A stretch of 39,690 bases of DNA, from contig CAMQVY010000019.1 of assembly GCA_947038405.1 (NCBI GenBank), positions 1 through 39,690 of the forward strand, written 5' to 3'. Each line of letters begins with the position of its first letter. Position 1 is the first letter of the stretch. The position numbers and the translations under genes were made by a program. Below are positions 8,718 to 17,386 of this stretch, piece by piece. Under the pieces are notes generated by a model. That model was not told the origin of the DNA and made no database searches. It saw only the letters and a list, made by a program, of their open reading frames with translations. The DNA comes from an uncultured Rikenellaceae bacterium (GTDB lineage Bacteria > Bacteroidota > Bacteroidia > Bacteroidales > Rikenellaceae).

Positions 8718-9821
8718 TTATTTTGGAGCTTTTATATATAAGTATATTGCGACAAAGGAGTATATTATATTCGGAATCCAAACAGATATTGCAGCGGGAA
8801 GAACCCCACTTTTAGCAAACTCCTCTGCGAATCGTGCAAACAATATATATGAGAAGCACAATCCGACACCAATTCCTATATGCAATCCAGTACCACCTCT
8901 TACCTTACGAGAAGACAATGACAACCCTATAAGCGTAAGAATAAATGTAGATATAGGGTATGAATACCTTTTATACTTCTCCACTTCAAAGACCTGTACC
9001 ATATTTGATCCTTTCTCTTTTTGTTGAGTTATAAATGTACTAAGTCGACCAATATCCATAGTTTCAACTAGCTGGTCAACCCTTCCCAACTCATCTGCTG
9101 TTAGATTAATAAGAGTATCAAGATTTTGATTAATATTAAAAGTTTCATTACCCTCTTTACTAAACTTTTTTTGCAAATACGTTGGTGCTTTCCAACGTTT
9201 CGTCTCCTCATCAAACATCACATTAGACGCTTCAATAGACTCTACAATTGCACCATTTTCATGTTTTTCAATAGCAACAAAAGATGCTTTCTTCTCTTTT
9301 CCCGAATAGTTTCGTATGTATATAAATGTACCAGGCTCTAACTGTCGATATGTATGAGATGCATATTCGTGATTTTTGTCTGGTTTAATATAAACATTTT
9401 CAAAGGCAATTCGCTTCTCATTTGCCTTTGGAATAAAAGTTAAGTTCAATACAAGTGAACCGACTGTAATCACAAGTGCCGATAAAAAATATGGCCAAGC
9501 CAATCTTTTAAAGCTAATTCCACTAGATAGAATAGCTACGATTTCTGTTTTGTATGCTAACTTAGAGGTAAAGAATATTACTGAAATAAATGTAAATAAC
9601 CCACTAAACTGATTAATGAAATAAGGGACAAAGTTCAGATAGTACTCAAACAGGATACTCGATAGAGGAGCTTTATATTGAATAAAGTTATCAACTTTTT
9701 CAACGGCATCAAACACAACGATAACAACAACAAATAGTGAAATAGCAAATAGGTACGTACCTAAAAACTTTTTCATTATATATATATCTAATATCTTTAA
9801 TCCAGGGAATTTAAATTTCAT
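8718..9821 (-). CDS. LptF/LptG family lipopolysaccharide export permease
   Basis: A 367-residue inner-membrane protein of the YjgP/YjgQ family, which with LptB moves lipopolysaccharide out of the inner membrane toward LptC/A/D. The N-terminus KILDIYIMKKFLGTY leads into a first membrane helix (about 18-42). Two more helices follow (about 60-125), then a periplasmic beta-jellyroll part (about 130-270) and a final block of three helices ending at residue 364. It starts 37 bases after tgt on the same strand, so the two are probably co-transcribed. The ATG at 9821 is preferred over the internal Met16 because family members have the residues before the first helix. Whether it is the LptF or the LptG paralogue cannot be told from this window, as no second copy is present. 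Confidence 0.9.
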   Translation of the reverse strand: MKFKFPGLKILDIYIMKKFLGTYLFAISLFVVVIVVFDAVEKVDNFIQYKAPLSSILFEYYLNFVPYFINQFSGLFTFISVIFFTSKLAYKTEIVAILSSGISFKRLAWPYFLSALVITVGSLVLNLTFIPKANEKRIAFENVYIKPDKNHEYASHTYRQLEPGTFIYIRNYSGKEKKASFVAIEKHENGAIVESIEASNVMFDEETKRWKAPTYLQKKFSKEGNETFNINQNLDTLINLTADELGRVDQLVETMDIGRLSTFITQQKEKGSNMVQVFEVEKYKRYSYPISTFILTLIGLSLSSRKVRGGTGLHIGIGVGLCFSYILFARFAEEFAKSGVLPAAISVWIPNIIYSFVAIYLYIKAPK

Positions 9822-9858
9822 ATCCTACCTTTAAGCACTAAATTACTTACTATATTTA

Positions 9859-10989
9859 TTATAACCTTCTCGACAATTTTTCAATCATCATTGGCTTCCA
9901 CTGAGCAAACGTATTATCTAATATTCTTCTTCTCGCCTCTTTCACCAACCATAGGTAAAATGCGATATTGTGAAGTGAAGATATCTGCGCAGCCAACATC
10001 TCACCACACACTGTTAGGTGTCTAAGATATGCTTTCGTGTAGCTTCTATCCACAAAGCTAGTTCCATTAGGATCTATAGGAGAAAAATCATCTTTCCACT
10101 TTAGGTTTTTGATATTTATGTACCCCTCACTGGTAAACAACATTCCGTTTCTACCATTTCTCGTTGGCATAACACAATCAAACATATCAACACCTCTATC
10201 AATAGCTTCAAGTATATTTATAGGAGTACCAACCCCCATAAGGTATCTAGGTTTATCTTTAGGCAATACAGCATTCACAACCTCTATCATCTCATACATA
10301 ACGGGAGCAGGCTCACCAACAGCCAATCCACCGATTGCATATCCATCCGCATTAAACTGCTGAACAAACTCAGCCGATTTAACTCTTAATTCAGGGTAAG
10401 CACACCCTTGTACTATAGGGAATAGCGATTGATAGTGATCGTATTTAGGTTTTGTCGCTGCATACTGATTAAAACACCTATCCAACCATCTATGCGTTAA
10501 GTCCAAAGACTTTGAGGCATAATCGTAAGGAGCATCACCAGGAGGGCACTCATCAAATGCCATCATTATATCTGCACCAATAATTCGCTGAGTGTCAATA
10601 ACATTCTCTGGAGTAAATAGATGTTTAGACCCATCAATATGCGATGAGAATTTACACCCCTCTTCATTCAGCTTACGACGTTGCGCAAGCGAAAAGACTT
10701 GAAATCCACCACTATCTGTAAGCAATGGAAGATTCCAATTTGAGAATTTATGAACCCCTCCAGCCATTTCGAGTACTTCTCGTCCTGGTCTTAAATATAG
10801 ATGGTATGTATTAGCGAGAATAATCTCAGCTTCTGCATCCTCTTCTAAATCCCTATGGTATATACCTTTAACCGTTGCAGCAGTACCAACTGGCATAAAA
10901 ATTGGGGTATGAATAGTCCCGTGATCTGTTGTGATCACACCTGCTCGTGCATTAGAGCCACTTGCTGTATTTTGTAAATCAAATTTCAT
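9859..10989 (-). CDS. tgt: tRNA-guanine(34) transglycosylase (queuosine pathway)
   Basis: A 376-residue enzyme that exchanges guanine at the wobble position of GUN-anticodon tRNAs for preQ1. It has DSGGFQVFSL with the acid/base Asp92, FDECPP, YAIGGLAVGEP, and MFDCVMPTRNGRNG with the nucleophile Asp271. Odd: in E. coli Tgt the zinc is held by CxCxxC plus His. Here the stretch after DP (residues 306-307) has Gly309, Ser311 and Asp314 where the three cysteines would align; only the His of SSLHN remains. From memory, other Bacteroidales Tgt proteins look the same, so this is probably a lineage trait and not a defect. It is first in a probable operon with the lptF/G gene. The predicted -7 box lies only a few bases before the ATG. 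Confidence 0.95.
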   Translation of the reverse strand: MKFDLQNTASGSNARAGVITTDHGTIHTPIFMPVGTAATVKGIYHRDLEEDAEAEIILANTYHLYLRPGREVLEMAGGVHKFSNWNLPLLTDSGGFQVFSLAQRRKLNEEGCKFSSHIDGSKHLFTPENVIDTQRIIGADIMMAFDECPPGDAPYDYASKSLDLTHRWLDRCFNQYAATKPKYDHYQSLFPIVQGCAYPELRVKSAEFVQQFNADGYAIGGLAVGEPAPVMYEMIEVVNAVLPKDKPRYLMGVGTPINILEAIDRGVDMFDCVMPTRNGRNGMLFTSEGYINIKNLKWKDDFSPIDPNGTSFVDRSYTKAYLRHLTVCGEMLAAQISSLHNIAFYLWLVKEARRRILDNTFAQWKPMMIEKLSRRL

Positions 10990-10994
10990 ATGTG

Positions 10995-11002
10995 CAAATG
11001 TA
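10995..11002 (-). promoter_or_regulatory. Possible -7 box of tgt, almost leaderless
   Basis: The minus strand reads TACATTTG, an exact TAnnTTTG match, six bases before the tgt ATG. If used, the transcript would begin at or within a few bases of the start codon. No TTTG is found at the expected upstream distance. Confidence 0.35.
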
Positions 11003-11019
11003 CATATTATTTTAGAAAT

Positions 11020-11054
11020 TTTGCATATCGTTAAGATAATATTAACTACCTTTG
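11020..11054 (+). promoter_or_regulatory. Promoter of the glycosyltransferase-sigma operon
   Basis: TTTG at 11020-11023 and TACCTTTG (exact TAnnTTTG) at 11047-11054, with a 23-base spacer, slightly longer than usual. The start of transcription would be near 11061, about 35 bases before the GTG. Confidence 0.45.
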
Positions 11055-11095
11055 TGTTTGCTCTTTTGGGTTTATATTTTTAAAAATTAGTAGGT

Positions 11096-12271
11096 GTGGC
11101 AAAGTTTGTGATTTTATATAATCAATTGATAGGTAACATAGAGGGTAACAACATATATATTTATGCTATTTTAGCCCTAATTGGAATTACGTTTCTCATT
11201 CAGATTTATTATTATATATACTATTTTTTTACGATAGTCAGGAAGTCGAAGAGAAAAAAACGTACAATAAGAGAGAAAGAATCGATCTCTGTAGTTGTAG
11301 TTATTAGAGACAATTTATATTGGGTAGAGAATATATTACCATTCATATTAGCACAAAATTGCAATAACTTTGAAGTTGTTGCAATTGATATGGGCGAAGA
11401 TACTCGTGTATCCGAACTTTTAGACTCCTTTAAGAGATTATACTCTCACCTTGTTGTCACTAAGTTTACGCATAACCCCAAATTCCCAATAAGCAATAAA
11501 ATGGCTTATAATGTTGGGATTAAATGCTCTTCAACAGATAATATACTACTAACAACGACACAATCTCGACCTTTATCTGAATTTTGGATATCTGAGTTTG
11601 TTGATGAATTTAGAAAGTCTGATGTTATTCTCGGATATACAGGTATTGAGCGAGAACGTAACAACTTTCCAACGAGACTAATGAGATTAACGCGAATTTT
11701 CTCTGCAACTCGATACTTTTCATCTGCGGTAGATGGCAAACCATACAGAGGGTTTATCAACAACCTTGCTTTTAGAAAAGAGCTATATTTTACAGCTAAA
11801 GGATTCAACTTTTTGAATATGAACATTGGCGAAAATGACCTTTTCTTACAAAAAATAGCAACAAGGAACAACACAGCAGTACTGCTATCAAGCAATGCAA
11901 TAGTACTAGAGAGCTCGTATGGCAATGTATGCTCATATAGAGCACGTCGCAGGTACTTTGACTACACATTTAAATTCTACAAAAAAGATATTAAATTTTC
12001 AATTATTTTTGAGCGACTAACAAGGTCAATATTTTTTACATCAGTACTACTATCACTATTTCTCCTACCATTAACACTAAAGCTTGCCATCATTGGAGCT
12101 GTTGTTTTAAGAGCAATAGTTGTAACATTGACGATGAGAACAATAGCACGTAAATTTGGAGAGAAAAGAGTTTTATCCGTACTACCGCTACACGACCTAA
12201 TCTATCCAATAGATAGTCTTATCATGTATATTCACAGAATAACTAGACCTATAAGAAGCATATGGAGATAG
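11096..12271 (+). CDS. Membrane-bound family 2 glycosyltransferase-like protein lacking a clear DxD
   Basis: A 391-residue protein: an N-terminal membrane helix (about 19-45), a basic linker, a GT-A domain (about 60-290) starting SISVVVVIRDN, and hydrophobic segments near 300-350. Family traits seen are FPISNKMAYNVGIKCSS, SRPLSEFW and a late acidic GENDLFL (an ED-like acceptor motif). Where GT2 enzymes usually have DAD before the CRP/SRP step, this one reads LTTTQSRP, so metal/nucleotide-sugar binding may be altered or lost. The start is a GTG at 11096, with stops in frame just upstream; a GTG at 11108 is the alternative and no suitable ATG exists. Its last ten bases overlap the following sigma factor gene, which implies translational coupling. 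The glycan target is unknown. Confidence 0.75.
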   Translation: MAKFVILYNQLIGNIEGNNIYIYAILALIGITFLIQIYYYIYYFFTIVRKSKRKKRTIREKESISVVVVIRDNLYWVENILPFILAQNCNNFEVVAIDMGEDTRVSELLDSFKRLYSHLVVTKFTHNPKFPISNKMAYNVGIKCSSTDNILLTTTQSRPLSEFWISEFVDEFRKSDVILGYTGIERERNNFPTRLMRLTRIFSATRYFSSAVDGKPYRGFINNLAFRKELYFTAKGFNFLNMNIGENDLFLQKIATRNNTAVLLSSNAIVLESSYGNVCSYRARRRYFDYTFKFYKKDIKFSIIFERLTRSIFFTSVLLSLFLLPLTLKLAIIGAVVLRAIVVTLTMRTIARKFGEKRVLSVLPLHDLIYPIDSLIMYIHRITRPIRSIWR

Positions 12272-12837
12272 AGCGATATATAACATACGATGATCAAAAA
12301 CTAGTACAACTTGTCCTAGAGGGAGATAATATCGCCTTTGAACATCTGTTTAATCGCTATAGAGACTCTATAACCAAACTATATCTACAGAAGACTTTTG
12401 GTAACGTAGATGACACGAATGATCTACTGCAAGAGACTTTTGTCAAGGTATATTTGAATATGCATAAATATAATCGAAATTATACATTTGGACAGTGGTT
12501 ATACACCATTGCACGAAACACTTTTATTGATTACATAAGGAAACGCAGAGAGGTTCTTCCGATAGACAACATTAATATATCTGATGGGATATATCTGGAT
12601 CCAAATCCAGAAGAGAACTACATTAGAGCTCAGCAACAGAAACAATTAGACTTCTTTTTGGCGAAGATGAAACCTAAATATAGAACTCTAATTGAGCTTA
12701 GGTTCTTCAAAGAGCTTACATATGAGGAGATTTCGGAGAAGCTTAACATCCCTATGGGAACAGTTAAAACACAAATACATAGAGCACGAGAGCAGTTGTG
12801 TCGATTCATAACAGACCATACAGATATACTACCCTAG
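12262..12837 (+). CDS. ECF-type RNA polymerase sigma factor
   Basis: A 191-residue sigma-70 family protein of extracytoplasmic-function size. Region 2 is at about 22-95 (AFEHLFNRYRDSI, DLLQETFVKVYLN, FGQWLYTIARNTFIDYIRKRR). Region 4 is at about 134-183 (LRFFKELTYEEISEKLNIPMGTVKTQIHRARE, a helix-turn-helix). Regions 1.1 and 3 are absent. The ATG overlaps the end of the glycosyltransferase gene by ten bases. No anti-sigma gene (membrane-spanning FecR/RseA type) lies next to it, so its control must come from elsewhere, from expression level, or from the coupled glycosyltransferase. rsmG follows after 88 bases. Target promoters are unknown. Confidence 0.9.
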   Translation: MEIERYITYDDQKLVQLVLEGDNIAFEHLFNRYRDSITKLYLQKTFGNVDDTNDLLQETFVKVYLNMHKYNRNYTFGQWLYTIARNTFIDYIRKRREVLPIDNINISDGIYLDPNPEENYIRAQQQKQLDFFLAKMKPKYRTLIELRFFKELTYEEISEKLNIPMGTVKTQIHRAREQLCRFITDHTDILP

Positions 12838-12862
12838 TGCTTTAATTAACATACATAACAAC

Positions 12863-12876
12863 AGGGCTTCGGCTCT
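12863..12876 (+). other. Small UUCG-capped hairpin between the sigma gene and rsmG
   Basis: AGGGC-TTCG-GCTCT can pair as five base pairs (one G:U) closed by a stable UUCG tetraloop. It is followed by A-rich sequence, not a T run, so it is not a standard terminator. It may act as a processing or stabilising hairpin. Confidence 0.35.
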
Positions 12877-12925
12877 AAAAACAATATATACAAGTTTATA
12901 GTTTAACCCATTTCACAATAACTTT

Positions 12926-13546
12926 ATGGATTTAATTAAGAAGTACTTTCCGAATCTTACGGAAGAGCAATATAAGCAACTAGCATCTCTTTACGATATA
13001 TATGCTGATTGGAATAGCAAAATCAATGTGGTTTCACGTAAAGATTTTGAACAACTATATCTACACCACATTCTACATTCAATGTCAATTGCAAAAATAT
13101 GTGAGTTTGAGCCAGGTGCAAAGATATTAGATGTTGGCTGCGGAGGTGGCTTCCCATCTATTCCACTAGCTATTCTATTCCCTAGAGCACACTTTACGAG
13201 TGTTGACTCTATTGCAAAGAAAATAACCGTTGTCAAAGGGGTGAGTAGTGAGCTTGGGCTAATGAATATCACACCAATAAATGCACGTGTTGAGTCAGTA
13301 AATAGACACTTTGATTATGTTGTGAGTCGCGCAGTAACAGACATGAGTAGCTTTATAAATTGGGTATGGGCAAAAATAGAGCGAGGACAAAGTGGCTCTC
13401 TTCCAAACGGTATTATATCACTCAAAGGGGGAGATCTTGCAGAAGAGCTTGCGCTAACTAGAAAGAAGTGTAAAATATACTCTATATCGGATATTTTTGA
13501 GGAGGAATTCTTTGAGACTAAAAAGATTATCCACATCAAGAAATAG
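12926..13546 (+). CDS. rsmG: 16S rRNA (guanine-N7) methyltransferase G
   Basis: A 206-residue SAM-dependent methyltransferase that methylates N7 of G527 in 16S rRNA (formerly GidB). The N-terminal helix bundle has YADWNSKINVVSRKD. The SAM-binding motif ILDVGCGGGFPSIPLAI is at about 69-85, and VVSRAVTDM and ISLKGGDL follow. Length is normal for the family. It is downstream of the sigma gene and ends just before a strong bidirectional terminator. Confidence 0.96.
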   Translation: MDLIKKYFPNLTEEQYKQLASLYDIYADWNSKINVVSRKDFEQLYLHHILHSMSIAKICEFEPGAKILDVGCGGGFPSIPLAILFPRAHFTSVDSIAKKITVVKGVSSELGLMNITPINARVESVNRHFDYVVSRAVTDMSSFINWVWAKIERGQSGSLPNGIISLKGGDLAEELALTRKKCKIYSISDIFEEEFFETKKIIHIKK

Positions 13547-13569
13547 AGGTAAATTAAGATAATGCAATA

Positions 13570-13620
13570 AAAAAAAGATTAAAGTGATTCGCTCTGCGGC
13601 TTACACTTTAATCTTTTTTT
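13570..13620. terminator. Bidirectional terminator between rsmG and the MFS gene
   Basis: A perfect 17-bp inverted repeat (13570-13586 with 13604-13620, 17-base loop) with an A run on the left and a T run on the right. It works for both convergent genes. Confidence 0.85.
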
Positions 13621-13650
13621 ATTGAAGAATGTTTTATAATCTATAAAAAA

Positions 13651-15039
13651 CTAGAGATTTGGTTTTTCAAGTCCATAGTTATATTTTTTATCTTGCGCCT
13701 TCAACATTAATCCTAATACAAAAGCAACTACACCTAAAGATGCAAATATCAACATTGGCACAGTGTAATCATATACCACAGATTCACCAAGAGCGATCTT
13801 CTCTGAAACACCAGGATTAGACGCTTTCAATGCCCATCCAATCACCATAGGGAATAACATTAGACCAATATTTTGAATCCAAAATATCACAGAATATGCC
13901 GAACCTAAATATCTGTTATCAACTAATTTCGGAACAGAAGGCCAAAGAGCTGCTGGAACTAATGAGAACGACACACCCAACAGTATTATCGCGATGTATG
14001 CGATTGGCTGAGTCAATGGAGCTAAAGCAAAGGTAAGGTGACACAAGCAAACCAATATAGCACCGAATATCAACATAGTTGCCCCTTTACCTTTATAATC
14101 CAAAAACGCACCCAAAAATGGGGTTAATACCATCGCTCCAACTGGGAACCAAGAGAATAATCCTGCTGCATCAGCAGTAGATATATCTAATCTATTCTCA
14201 AGCATTGAAGTAGCGAATTTTTGGAATGGGAATATTGCTGAGTAGTATAATACACAAAGAAAAGCAATAAGCATAAATGGTTTATTTGTAAATAGACTTC
14301 CAATATCCGAGATTCTAAATTGCTCCTCTTCCTCCTGTTCAATATATCCAACTTGTGAGTCCAACTTCCTATCCATTACAGAGAATACGATATAAGAGAT
14401 CAAACCAATACATAGAAACAGACAAGATATTGCCATAGGTTTCACAACTGAAGGATCTGCACTATGTGCAATTGTAGGTGATACTTGAAATACAACGAAC
14501 ACACCTAATCTAGCAATTGCCATCTCAATACCCATTGCTAATGCAAGTTCTTTCCCTTTGAACCACTTCACGATAGCTTTCGACACTGTAATACCAGCCA
14601 TCTCTAATCCACAACCAAATATAGCGTAACCCAAACACGCTAATTTTGCACTTGCAGGCAGTGAAACTAGAAATGAATCAAGGACGTTATATCCAAATCC
14701 ACCATTAGAGAAATACTCAGTAACTGCGTATATTTTAATTAAAGCACCCACAATCATAAGAGATGCAGATAACAACCCAGTAAACCTAACTCCCATTTTA
14801 TCGAGTATAATACCTGCGATTATGAGAAATCCGACAAATACATTTAACACGTATGCCGACCCCGAAACTGTCCCATACGTATCAGGACTCCACCCCAAAT
14901 CTGTCTCCAGCATAGTTTGTAAAGGCGATAACACATCTACAAACATATAAGCTGCAAACATCATTAATGAGACTAAAATCAGCGCACCCCATCTTGCAGA
15001 AGGGTTGTCATTTAATTTTTTTTGTAATTTTTCTGTCAT
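13651..15039 (-). CDS. Major facilitator superfamily transporter, MFSD1-like
   Basis: A 462-residue protein with about twelve hydrophobic segments in two halves, split by a charged cytoplasmic loop rich in Glu (IEQEEEEQFR, about 232-241). Loop 2-3 has the MFS motif-A-like GIILDKMGVRFTG, and the second half has FLDYKGKG. The segment PAALWPSVPKLVDNRYLGSAY, with IQNIGLM shortly after, resembles eukaryotic MFSD1 and its bacterial relatives, for which dipeptide transport has been shown in animals. That makes a small-peptide or related solute plausible, but the substrate here is inference. The gene is single, flanked by a terminator downstream and the TPR gene 95 bases upstream on the same strand. 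Confidence 0.85.
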   Translation of the reverse strand: MTEKLQKKLNDNPSARWGALILVSLMMFAAYMFVDVLSPLQTMLETDLGWSPDTYGTVSGSAYVLNVFVGFLIIAGIILDKMGVRFTGLLSASLMIVGALIKIYAVTEYFSNGGFGYNVLDSFLVSLPASAKLACLGYAIFGCGLEMAGITVSKAIVKWFKGKELALAMGIEMAIARLGVFVVFQVSPTIAHSADPSVVKPMAISCLFLCIGLISYIVFSVMDRKLDSQVGYIEQEEEEQFRISDIGSLFTNKPFMLIAFLCVLYYSAIFPFQKFATSMLENRLDISTADAAGLFSWFPVGAMVLTPFLGAFLDYKGKGATMLIFGAILVCLCHLTFALAPLTQPIAYIAIILLGVSFSLVPAALWPSVPKLVDNRYLGSAYSVIFWIQNIGLMLFPMVIGWALKASNPGVSEKIALGESVVYDYTVPMLIFASLGVVAFVLGLMLKAQDKKYNYGLEKPNL

Positions 15040-15087
15040 TTTATTATATTTTAGTTTTTAAATATTTTGTACTCTTTATTGATTGTA

Positions 15088-15112
15088 AAAAGCTGCCCTC
15101 CACTGGCATAAT
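15088..15112 (-). repeat. Dispersed intergenic repeat, copy H (second block only)
   Basis: The minus strand reads GCCAGTGGAGGGCAGC, close to the GCCGAGTAGGGCAG block of the repeat family. The first block is not recognisable. It is between the TPR gene and the MFS gene. Confidence 0.3.
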
Positions 15113-15134
15113 TGTATAATATCAATGAATGTTT

Positions 15135-17129
15135 TTATTTCAAATTCCTGTTGTTTGCATATATTTTCAGAACGGTATATGCCTCTTTCACCCCTAATTC
15201 GCCAGCTTTACTCATATCTAAACACCCTTTTCGTGTGTCATTCATAAATATCTGAACTAAACCCCTATTGTAATATGCTTCAGGGAAATTTGGCCATAAT
15301 ATAAGAGCTTTCGTATAGTCTCCATAAGCCTCATGGAATCGACCTGAAAGAGCTTGAAGATTTGCCCTATTATAATATAGGTGAGCAAACTCTGGATATA
15401 ACTTTATCGCTTTATTTAGATCTACAATTGCATCGTCATAGTTATACACCCTATTAGAAGATGGACTATTCAATCTATTTGAAGGGTCTGTTTCTATTGT
15501 AATATTACTGTATGAGTTATCTATCGAAGAGATGAAATCTATCATTTCACTCTTCACAGTACTTCTATTCAAGTATAGAAACGGAGATGATGGATTTATC
15601 TCAATCGCCTGCGTATATGTATTTACAGCATTTGTGTACTGTTTAATTAAAGATTGAGTAATACTCAATTTAAATAGCGTTCTCCAGTCAAGGCTGCTCT
15701 GTATAACATCTCCCGATAAAGAGTCATCAATTACCATTATCGAATCTGGAGACAACGCACAATCACTATTTGTCAATACAATAGCAGGTGATCCAATCTC
15801 ATCTTCAAACTTATCAACTCTGGCTAACAAATATCTCTCTGGATCGAGTTTCACCTCAGTATCATATGTCGTAGCAAGCGAAAATCTGAATAGAGGAAGA
15901 AGCGATATATTATCCCTACTAACCCCCATTTTTTTAAAATTACTCCCCGACAACTCCGTTTCAAATGAGAGTAGTTTATTAAAGTTACGAGAAGTATCAG
16001 CATATATTGAGAAGTTACTCTCCTTTAATTTAGTTTTATACTCAGCAATCTTATTCTCAGCAATTTCCTTATCTCTCTTTGCTCCCCTCATGTCCTGCAT
16101 TCTATACTTTAAGCTCGCTCTATTAAGGTATGCATTTGCGAAGTCGGGATATAAGTATATCGCCCTAGAGTAGTCATTTATTGCACTATCAAAGTCACCA
16201 AGTTTAGAGTGTAGTAGTGCTCTATTGAAATATACTAAAACATTATCTACGCTATACTTTGCGACCATATTGTAATCTTCTAAAGCTCTATTGTAGTCCC
16301 CAATCTGCGTACGTAAAATCGCCCTATTAAAATATGCGAGAGAACTAGTAGAGTCTAATTCGATTACCCTATCAAAATCAGCTAATGATTGCTGTAATTT
16401 ATTTAGCGACGAGAGTGCAATTGCTCTATTAAAATATGATGCAATATAAGTTGTATCCGATTCAACAGCTATATTAAAATTCTCAATTGCTAAATTAGTA
16501 CTATCTTGAGCCATGTATATCGCCCCTTTTTTGTTATATCCATTTGGGTCTCTACGATTTGTAGTTATGGCAGTACTATAATTAGACATTGCAGCGGTCG
16601 TATCTTTCATCAATAAATAAGCATCCCCTCGATGTATATATGCAGAAGCAACCCTATGTTCTTGTTTAATAAATTGATCAAAATCAGCTATCGCTTTATC
16701 GTACTGTTTATTTAATGTGTATGTTATACCTCTACTATAGTATGGATTCGCAACATCAGGTCTTAAATCTATTGCGACTTGAAAATCCTTTAGTGCATCG
16801 TCATAATTTCCAAATTGCAATCTAGTAATTGCCCTATATTGGTATGCCATTGTAAATACTGGATTATGCCCTATCGCCGTTGAAAAGTCCTGTTCAGCAC
16901 CAAGTAAATCATCTAAATTATACTTCGCAATTCCTCTTAAAAAGTAACCTTCATGTGCTTTTTTATCAACTTTAAGAAGTACATTCAAAGTTCCAATAGC
17001 ATCTTCATAATTGTTATTCATCAAGTGAGTGCGCCCCACATAATAGAAGTACGCTTTATTGAATTGTGCCGACAAATCAGAACAAACAATGAGAGATAAT
17101 ATTATAGATGTAACGATTATTCTATACAT
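15135..17129 (-). CDS. Exported tetratricopeptide-repeat protein
   Basis: A 664-residue protein with a signal peptide (about 1-21, ending DLSAQ). Roughly ten TPR units at about 24-360 show the usual spacing, for example AYFNRAILRTQIGDYNRALE. A non-TPR insert (about 365-480) carries no motif I recognise. Further TPR units at about 483-640 end in GCLDMSKAGELGVKEAY, a closing segment common in Bacteroidales TPR proteins. It is probably a periplasmic scaffold; the partner is unknown. A promoter with TTTG, a 20-base spacer and TACCTTAG precedes it at 17149-17180. Confidence 0.85.
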   Translation of the reverse strand: MYRIIVTSIILSLIVCSDLSAQFNKAYFYYVGRTHLMNNNYEDAIGTLNVLLKVDKKAHEGYFLRGIAKYNLDDLLGAEQDFSTAIGHNPVFTMAYQYRAITRLQFGNYDDALKDFQVAIDLRPDVANPYYSRGITYTLNKQYDKAIADFDQFIKQEHRVASAYIHRGDAYLLMKDTTAAMSNYSTAITTNRRDPNGYNKKGAIYMAQDSTNLAIENFNIAVESDTTYIASYFNRAIALSSLNKLQQSLADFDRVIELDSTSSLAYFNRAILRTQIGDYNRALEDYNMVAKYSVDNVLVYFNRALLHSKLGDFDSAINDYSRAIYLYPDFANAYLNRASLKYRMQDMRGAKRDKEIAENKIAEYKTKLKESNFSIYADTSRNFNKLLSFETELSGSNFKKMGVSRDNISLLPLFRFSLATTYDTEVKLDPERYLLARVDKFEDEIGSPAIVLTNSDCALSPDSIMVIDDSLSGDVIQSSLDWRTLFKLSITQSLIKQYTNAVNTYTQAIEINPSSPFLYLNRSTVKSEMIDFISSIDNSYSNITIETDPSNRLNSPSSNRVYNYDDAIVDLNKAIKLYPEFAHLYYNRANLQALSGRFHEAYGDYTKALILWPNFPEAYYNRGLVQIFMNDTRKGCLDMSKAGELGVKEAYTVLKIYANNRNLK

Positions 17130-17148
17130 AAACCATTTATTTAGAGCA

Positions 17149-17180
17149 CTAAGGTAATATTTTTATTGCGAAGACACAAA
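17149..17180 (-). promoter_or_regulatory. Promoter of the TPR gene
   Basis: On the minus strand TTTG (17180-17177), a 20-base spacer, and TACCTTAG (17156-17149), one mismatch from TAnnTTTG, about 20 bases before the ATG. Confidence 0.5.
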
Positions 17181-17227
17181 TTTCAAGTATCTCACAGCCA
17201 TAGTCTAATCTAAAAATAGTTACCCAA

Positions 17228-17276
17228 CCGATCACTCTCTACGACCATAGAACACCACCAATGTAGGAGAGCGTAC
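17228..17276 (+). repeat. Dispersed intergenic repeat, copy I (degenerate)
   Basis: CCGATCACTC followed by CCACCAATGTAGGAGAGCGTA aligns with the TGATCAC and CCACCCGAGTAGGGCAG...CGTA blocks of the copy at 22681-22726, with an insertion between the blocks. Confidence 0.35.
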
Positions 17277-17378
17277 ATAAACCCATAAAATAATGATTAG
17301 CTACGTTATATATAAATAAACATATATTTTTATTTATGTTAAAATTACATATTTATTTTTTTTTAAGATAAAAAGCCG

Positions 17379-17386
17379 TAGCTTTG
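17379..17386 (+). promoter_or_regulatory. Likely -7 box of purA
   Basis: TAGCTTTG matches TAnnTTTG exactly. The upstream region is a T run without a clear TTTG. The leader would be about 85 bases. Confidence 0.4.

Noticed and set aside
11506-11925. 139-codon minus-strand frame inside the glycosyltransferase gene
   Set aside because: Antisense shadow of a coherent membrane glycosyltransferase frame.
13587-13603. Loop of the rsmG/MFS terminator as a half copy of the dispersed repeat
   Set aside because: It has a CGCAGAG-like word on the minus strand, but the order of words and flanks does not match the other copies.
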